Assembly: GCA_000310025.1 (NCBI GenBank)
Contig: FN647962.1
Span: 4,603-68,602 of the forward strand
From: Ectocarpus siliculosus
Lineage: Eukaryota > Sar > Phaeophyceae > Ectocarpales > Ectocarpaceae
Direction of reading: 5' to 3'
Length of the DNA: 64,000 nt
Of the stretch, positions 56,747 to 64,000 are shown piece by piece. The notes beneath the pieces are model-generated. The model was not told where the DNA came from. It made no database searches and saw nothing but the letters and a program-made list of their open reading frames with translations. The position numbers and the translations under genes were made by a program. Each line of letters begins with the position of its first letter. The stretch's first letter is position 1.

Positions 56747-59700
56747 ATGGCTCTCGTGGCCTCAGACGCACGGAGCGAATCATCCGGTGGGTCAGGGTCG
56801 GCGCGGTCTGGTGGATCAAGGAAGTACAGGGTTGTCTCTCGCGGCAGCAATGTCGACGAGTCACTCTTCGGGTCGAGCAACTCCAAAGGACGCAAGAAGA
56901 GCACAGGGAGGAAGATACTCGAGGGAGAAGTAAGTGAGGCTCCCCTTGTTGGCGTCTGCCCGCACACATAAATGCAGCAAACAGGAGCGTAGACTAGTAG
57001 ACTATACATACATATGATACGCAAATAGATAGAGAACATGGTTCTTCATGGACATTTTGGTCAAACGGCGTCGGCTACAAGTACGCACGTACACTGCTGC
57101 TGGGGGGTTGGCTTTATCGTAGTGTACACGCGCCGCCTTGAGACATGGGGGGTTGGCTCCAAACAACCACCAAGTTCGAAATATGTGCGAGTGCAGAAAG
57201 CATCTGTATCTGTAGACTACATGCGCACACAACATGCAATACGACCGAAACGCCAAGAAAACACATTTAGAACTACATTGATTGGTACATGTTAGAATAC
57301 ACAGTTGAGTCATCCAAGGAACACCTGCCTGACCGGTTTTAAACAGTGCTCCAAATATGAAATAACCTATGTAGGAAACCTTTGGACCGTGAGTGATTTT
57401 CTGAGCAACAATCTCATCCAGCAACAGATGCGTGCGTGCTGGCACCTTGTACTACGAACTACAAGCATATGATTTTCTGAGCAACAATCTCATCCAGCAA
57501 CAGATGCGTGCGTGCTGGCACCTTGTACTACGAACTACAGCAGTATGTGTTTCCAGGAAGAGGTGTGCGATTCCCACTATGTAAGCAAGAATACAATATT
57601 GCCGTTGACCCTTGGTCTCGCAAGGGGAGGTTCGACAACATTTTTCGCCTCTGTAGTGCTGTAGATGGTGTTTCCAGAAAGCTGAAATTTGGTAGCAATC
57701 GCGGAAACCACAACAGCACATCAGATCGGAACCATAGAAGATGGGAATACTCTTTGGAGAGTTCGGGATGGCGCGGTCGATGCTACCCTAAAGTAGACAG
57801 ATATCGAAACAGAAACAATAAGTTATCGCCAGTGGCCATACCTAACAAATCGATACATTGTCGTAGAGTGTATCGTGAACGTAAGCAAACGTTACGGAAC
57901 ACAAACTCCTAGCATTGAGTTCACACCGATTCGCGTGTTCGACCCAACCACCCTTTTTCCTAAGGTCCCTCCTAAGGCCACGGTGATCACCGAGGAAGAG
58001 CTTGCTCAAATGAAACGACGGGCAATCATCACTTCGCTAGCTGACGAAGAGGCTGCAAGGGTGGGCAGGGAAAATATGCTCGAGGTGAGTGTTTCGTACT
58101 ACATACCGACATGGCTTGCTTTGTCGTATGTAATCATATTTTTCGGAAAACAGCATTGTAACAGGTGCTCCATTGAGAGCTTAGGATCCATGCGGACACA
58201 TTCAAAGTGGAAGAACCGATCCGTAGCAGCGTTCCGAGTATCATGGGAGCTTGGAAGATCAATGATAGATACGCAGATCTTCCAGTCAACTGTCTGGCAT
58301 GAGCGTGCGCACCACTCCTCGCACTGCCCTGCTCACTCTCGTTCTGGAACGTGCCTCCTTGCCCAAAACAACAGAGGAGATAACTAGTGAGCCTTGGATC
58401 CTTCTGCCACGTCGTCTACGGAAGAAGCCTTAGTCGTCACATATACAACCATTAGGATCAACATCAGACCAGCTGTGAAATGTCTTCATGTACCAACCGC
58501 ACACACACATAGTTATCTTTGAGTAACCGGAGCCGAACCAAGTCGCCGTTCTGGCATCAAAGGTTGTTGTCATGCCGATATTGGACTCAAAAAATGTTTC
58601 AAGCCCTCCTGGTGTGAAGAATAATCCGAATACAGGTAGGGTCCTACTCCGTTTCGGGGCCGTAGAAAAGACACCCGACCACAGACTTGAGCTGTTGCTG
58701 CTCTCCTTTTGTCGTTCTTCGCTTTGGGGGTTATTGGTATCGCCCCATGTCCGTCCGCCACACCCAATGCAACCCGTCACTGAATCAGATCAAACTAAAC
58801 GCTGCGTAACCCCGGCATATCTATGCCGCCTAACGGCGCAAGTGTTTACACTGACTCACTAACACACGTGCGGGGACGTTGGATGACAGTTGCCGTTGCG
58901 TGCCGTGTGCCAGTCACAGTGTTCCTAGTAAAGAAACGCGTGTTCTGAACTTATCGTTTCATTTAAGTCAGGTAGCGCAATGCCGGGCGAGGTACAGAAT
59001 CTTGACGGTATGCTAATCTTGCATGTTCCTAGGGAACGAAACTTGAACTAACTGCATATCGGCCCTTTCAGGTGTCACAGCAGCTCTTCAGAAAGGCGAG
59101 AGGAACCGACTTTGTCTCCTTGCCATCCCGCGTGTGATTCGACTGTACGCTTGTGGCCGCATAACAGGAGAGGCAGCGGGCAGCACGGGCGCGTAAACAA
59201 CGCATGCTGGAGATGGAGGTGGAAGCAAAGAAAAAAGCCCTAAAGAGCGACATTGAGGTGAAATCTTGTGTGCACGACTGCATGAATAAACCACCTCTAG
59301 ATCACCACAGCTTCATCTAGTTCTTCTCTGAAGTTAGTCTTCGTAGATCGTGCGCCTACGTGCCAACAACACCCATGTTGGCTAAAACAAAATGGTTCTT
59401 TGGCAGTTCAAAAGGTTCCTTTGGGCACGATCTGCATCAGATGTTCGACTGCACCTGCTACACTTGCGGACGAGGGGGTCATATCATGTACTTATAAATA
59501 GAAAAATACGTTTGAGTTTTTGAGGCTTCTTGCAAGGTCTAAAGTTTGAGCGCAAAAAAACTGAATAAAACCTCCAAACCATGTTTTACAGGGTTATCAA
59601 ACAGTCTTAGAACGATTTTTTCCCCGTTCAACCCTCGGGTACCCATCGCTGCGTTCCGAAACGCCACGGTTGTCCAGATTCTTCCCTCAAACTACGTGAT

Positions 59701-62700
59701 ATTCATCCCAACATATACGTAATATGCCTAGGTGGAGAGAATGGCGCACGATCAGATGGTGAAGAAGATGGCTACGGAAAAGCTTGACGCCAACAACGAC
59801 CTGGTCAAGATGCTCAACTCTCTCGGTGCTCGCGCAGCAGCATTCACCATCCGGGACAAGCAGGCAATAGAGTTGACAGGCGTACACATACATATTGTTG
59901 GTAAATAGTACTACATGACCTCCGTATTTTACCTGTGTTTCAGTAGAGTAGCTGCCCATGGACGAAAAGCTCTTGTTCAAAGAATGTGGATACGTTTTGA
60001 CATGGGCTTGGTGTTTGGGAAGACCAATATAGCAGAGGCTGACGAAGCGGATGGGCGAAAAGCTATTTTGTCATCAAAACCCGCCGGAGTAGTTTCCTTC
60101 CCTTACCAATACGACGAACGGATAGTTTTACCAAAAACTTCTTAACACATACTTCTGTCTTCTCTGCCCTCAGTACCTACTACCCCTTCATCTTGACGTC
60201 ACGACTACACACAACACGCTTGCTAAACCGACTGTATGCACAGCTTGCGGAAAAAGATAGGCGGGAGGGCTCAGAGAAGGTCTACGATGAGCGGATGGAT
60301 ATGATCATGGAGGTAAGTGCCCGTGCTATTCGTAAGGGGATACAGTTGCTCCTCCAAACGGCAGGAATCGTCCCGTAGTTTCTTTTAGCGTTCTTGACTC
60401 AAGCAATACAAAAAGCTTCGCGAATTGCTCTTACCGGTGTCTCATTTCGACAACACCTCTTCTTCTTCGATATCCCGTCTATCGCACTTGGCTGCAGCTG
60501 GATCGTCTCAAGGACCTCACAAAGAGGGATGCCGAAGAGCAGGCCAAGAAGTCCAAGCGAGTTGAGGATCGCAAAGTCATTACCGAACAGATTGAGGCTA
60601 GACAGAGGGCCAAGCTTATCCGGCTAGAGGCCAGGGAACAGGTGGGAGTCTTAATGAGTATAATTTGTATGATGTAGAGTTAAAAATAATTGTGTCTCCG
60701 AAGATTTCGCACATGAGGTAGGTCGAATACTGAGAGATGAAGCTAGTTCCTTTGGAGGAAAACCCCTAGGGGGCTGCAGGAGCTGTAAGACCAACGCACG
60801 TGTTGTCGGGGTGACGGTCGGGAGCTGATGATCAGTACAGGTTTGTCCAATGGTGAGTTGTCTGGCACACAGTAGTCCATCCGCACATGGATACTCGGTG
60901 TGGGCTACAGATTGTGGGCGACGTAGATCGTGATCTGTCCCATGTGTGGAAACGTTAACCCAGTGCGGGAGATTTCTTCGTCGGTACCGTGCACCTAGTC
61001 GCGAAGACCTTTGTCAAAGAAGTGTCGGCGAAATTGGATGCATGCATCGCCTTCACCGGAAGGGTCTCATTAACTCGATCTCTATTCATTCGTATGGTAC
61101 CATGACTAGGAACGTCTCAAAGTACCCGGTTTCTTCATTGCCGGAAAGGGGTTGTCGGGGTACGTGCCTCCACATTCCTGTCAAGGGCTATTGGCTGTAG
61201 TGACATAGAATACTTGTTCCGGGAACGAGGGATGGCCAGCTATTGCTCCAGTACCTCAAAGTTGAATAAACAGTAGTTGTGCTTGGTCGCCGTCCAAGCT
61301 GCTCTGATTTTGAGCACGGGACGATGAACAATGAGGTCCACCGGCGGTCGCAAGCCAGAACCAGAAATTCTTGTGCACGAATCACTAAAAATCTCGCTGG
61401 ACTTCCTGTGTGTTAACCTGTTCTACCCTTCCCAACTGCGTCGCGCGCTTCTCGTCAGGAAAACCGCGCTATGCTGGGCGTTATCCAACGCTACGCCGAC
61501 GAAGACAAGGCAACTGCGGAAAAGAAGGCCATAGAGGTATCCATGACAATTCTTCGGTAGCGTCTTAATCATTGCCGCCGAGAAAATACTGCGTCCTGTT
61601 CCACATAGAACGACAGCGCTGTCAAGCTGTAGGCCCCCTACCACGGGGCCAAGGACTAACGTATGGTGACATGACACGAATTGTCGAAACTGAATACGCG
61701 TCTATGTATCTTTGACCAGGTCCGGCAAGCTCGAGCGGCGGTCATGGCGGCCAATGAAGCGGCGATCGAGATGCGTCGCTCGGCCAGGCAGAGAGAGGTC
61801 GAGGAAGTAGAATCCATCCTGGCCTACCAAGCTATGAAGGTAGGAAAACGTTGGGGAGACGAGGCAACTACTGGTTTCCTAGAACACCGCAAGAACACGC
61901 AAAACTGCCACGGGACGAGGAGCAGAGTCTTCTGTGACGCAGGGCAATACTTTCTACCTCTGCTAACCTGGCATCGGTTGTCCTTAGTTCATCCACAATC
62001 TGTGGGTCTTTGTCTCCAAGCCCCTATATCTTTAACGTTTCTGGTCGTTCCATGCAATGTACGCGCAGGATGAAGAAATGCGACTTCGTGAAGTGGAGGA
62101 GGCCGAAAAGAAGCAGATGATGAAGGAAAGGCAGCAGAAACTCCTCGAGGGACAGCTGGTGAGACGAGGAGCGAGAACTGAGAGGCCTCGCGTGCCATAG
62201 CGTGACCCGCAATTCCGTTCCGATAACAGCTAAAGATCTCGCCCAAATACATGCTGTGACGCAATCACGTAGCCTGACATTGGCGATACGGTTCGACGAG
62301 AGTATGATCATCTATCCTGGACCTCACGACCTTGGTGTCCATCTCACTGAACTGATCCGACAAGGAGCGGTGTTTGCCTGCACCGTAGCGAAAACAGCAT
62401 TTATCGAACCAACCTCCTCTTACGACATGACGGTAAATATTGTCAAACCCGACTTTAACTTCACGATGCTGCAGAGGGACATGGACAAGCAGGCCGAGCT
62501 CGACGAGCTGAGGGCCAGACGCGCCGCGGAAGAAAAGGTGGGGTGCGGCCACATTGTCGCAGAGATAACGCAGTTGCCAGATTGAATAGGCAAAGGTATT
62601 GTCGTTCTTCTGTTTCCTCTGCTCTTGTGTTCTCAGTGTTCACCCCTTGCATTTTGTCGACAAGAGAGACTATCGCACAAGTGCTGTCGCAAAGTACTGG

Positions 62701-63737
62701 TAAACATGGTATTTGGTCGGCACCATTGGATTGGCTTACCTGGAGACTTACAAATCAAAGTATCTGCTCTTGTACAAGGTCATCGGGCGAGTCTGATATT
62801 TTGGTGCCTTGAGGACGCCGTTCGGACTGCCCTCTTGCTACTCAAATTCTTTGTTTACAAATACACCAATGTTTTAGAGCGGATATCTTTGGTCGTATAA
62901 CGCCCCTCATTTTTCGACGAGAGAAGAATGTTCCACAAGAGAAGTCAGCTCCCGAAACATGATCTTCCAGCACCCTGTCGATGAATCCAGTCAGCGTCCT
63001 TGATTTGTACAGAGCCTGCCGTTAAGGCGTACCTGGTACTTTGTTTCCATTTGGTTCTTGACGTGTTGACCTGTACACGTGCAAGTATCTGTCGGCGAAA
63101 GGGCCTCTCAAAATGAGTGCTGACGAATTCCCAAGTACACGTACACTCTGCAACACCTCACCCCGATCGAGTTTGGCCACGCTTGGTTACGCGGAATGAA
63201 TATCGTTCCACCCGTATTTTTGGTGATGGGCGTTGGGCAACAGGAGCGTGAGATGAGGCACCGCGAGAGGTTCGCCGCGGAGAAACGCCGGAAGGACGTG
63301 ACGCAACTTCAGGTGAATTAACTACCACCAACAACCGAAGTACAGCATCAACCTCGAACCTGACCATGCCTGCATTGTAGCCCAGTCAGGATTGACAGTG
63401 AATAGAAGACTCGATCAGGCCCATATTGATTGTGCACGAATAATGTAGCCTGCATCTGAGCTTCGTCGCACAGTTGAAACATGGCAAACTTAGTACACAT
63501 TGGGTTGTAATTCTCCTTCCATGGTCATGGTGCGCAGCTTCTGACGGTTGGTGGCTGCCCTCGAGTAAGAAGAAGAACACCCGTTTGCAGAAAACGAACC
63601 TGCTTTTGCTATTTTTTCAGGCGGATCGAAAGCGCCAGGCAGACATGAAGAAAGCTCAGCTAGCCAAAGAGGCGGAACTGGAAGAGGGAGAATACGAGGC
63701 AGCAGTCAGGTCAGAGCAAACCAATGTTTATTGCGAG
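56747..63737 (+). CDS. CFAP45: CFAP45 (CCDC19), ciliary microtubule inner protein; 3' end beyond the window
   Basis: Twelve exons, all in phase 0: 56747-56929, 57920-58084, 59168-59257, 59732-59863, 60244-60312, 60498-60641, 61459-61536, 61720-61839, 62069-62158, 62475-62537, 63244-63312 and 63621-63737, giving 440 residues before the window ends (human protein about 550). CFAP45 lies inside the doublet microtubules of motile cilia and flagella. A basic Ser-rich head (residues 1-61) is followed by continuous charged coiled coil with family words: TVITEEELAQMKR, NDLVKMLNSLGARAAAFTIR then DKQLAEKDRREG (human IRDAQLEEK), DERMDMIME, EEQAKKSKRVEDRKVITEQI, RAMLGVIQRYADEDKATAEK, AAVMAANEAAIEMRR, KQAELDELRARRAAEEK and ADRKRQADMKKAQLAKEAEL. 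The second exon's 5' border (ATTGAG|TTC) is weakly supported. The fourth exon ends in a GC donor (CAG|GCAATA). The last exon's donor (GAG|GTTAGT) indicates continuation to the right. Confidence 0.87.
57394..57545 (+). repeat. 76-bp tandem duplication
   Basis: TGATTTTCTGAGCAACAATC starts both copies (57394, 57470). The copies are identical to the end of the CCTTGTACTACGAACTACA word. It lies in the first intron of CFAP45 and is recent. Confidence 0.92.
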
Positions 63738-64000
63738 GTTAGTGCTATGAAAATTTCTTATCATTTCGGTTCATTGGACAAGTCTCCATTCACAGGGCAA
63801 AATCCTGCCGTAGTCCCGAAGAAGCAACACATCTAGCACCGGCAATAACGGGGGTTTTACAGCTGGGAGGCTCATTCGAGACGGTGCTGGTCCGATGTTT
63901 GCACGCTTTCGCTGTCGTCATGAGCACACGCATTCATCCCAATAAGGGATGAAGTGAGCCGTTGCACATGCGCGTGACAGCGCGGGCACGTCCGTTTTGT

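Overview
The window is nuclear DNA of an intron-rich eukaryote, most probably a photosynthetic stramenopile and, as a best guess, a brown alga. Genes are split into many short exons (50-250 bp, a few of 400-870 bp) with GT-AG and a few GC-AG introns. One product carries a signal peptide followed by a phenylalanine at the cleavage point, as in plastid preproteins of red-derived plastids. A flagellar microtubule inner protein gene shows that the organism makes flagellated cells. I saw no retroelement, prophage, CRISPR array or bacterial-style operon.

I rebuilt the gene models by hand, joining open stretches with a high G+C third position at splice signals and checking that the reading phase carries across each junction. 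Left to right: (1) 2.7-7.1 kb, minus: a plastid-targeted membrane protein with an antibiotic-biosynthesis-monooxygenase-like (ABM) domain. (2) 10.1-14.6 kb, plus: a homologue of vitamin K-dependent gamma-glutamyl carboxylase (HTTM family). (3) 16.6-23.6 kb, minus: a cystinosin orthologue with both PQ loops, and a tRNA-Leu(UAA) gene inside its first intron. (4) 24.2-28.3 kb, plus: the spindle-checkpoint protein p31comet (MAD2L1BP). (5) 28.7-32.9 kb, minus: a multi-exon gene I do not recognise. (6) 35.1-41.3 kb, minus: a pentatricopeptide repeat (PPR) protein. (7) 45.2-56.2 kb, minus: a plastin/fimbrin-type actin-binding domain followed by IQ motifs and coiled coil, an unusual architecture. (8) 56.7 kb to past the right edge, plus: CFAP45 (CCDC19).

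Two neighbouring pairs, cystinosin/p31comet and the fimbrin-like gene/CFAP45, are head to head with about 520 bp between start codons, so each probably shares a promoter region. The carboxylase/cystinosin and p31comet/unknown pairs converge. The genes are housekeeping or cell-biological (plastid, lysosome, checkpoint, organelle RNA, actin, flagellum) and form no single pathway.

The intergenic and intronic DNA holds small TA-flanked terminal-inverted-repeat elements (one family with three copies, plus a related element), a two-copy repeat with a tRNA-like segment, several recent tandem duplications (62-130 bp units), a 25-bp minisatellite, a large CT microsatellite, a 200-bp imperfect palindrome, and two assembly gaps beside poly-C runs.
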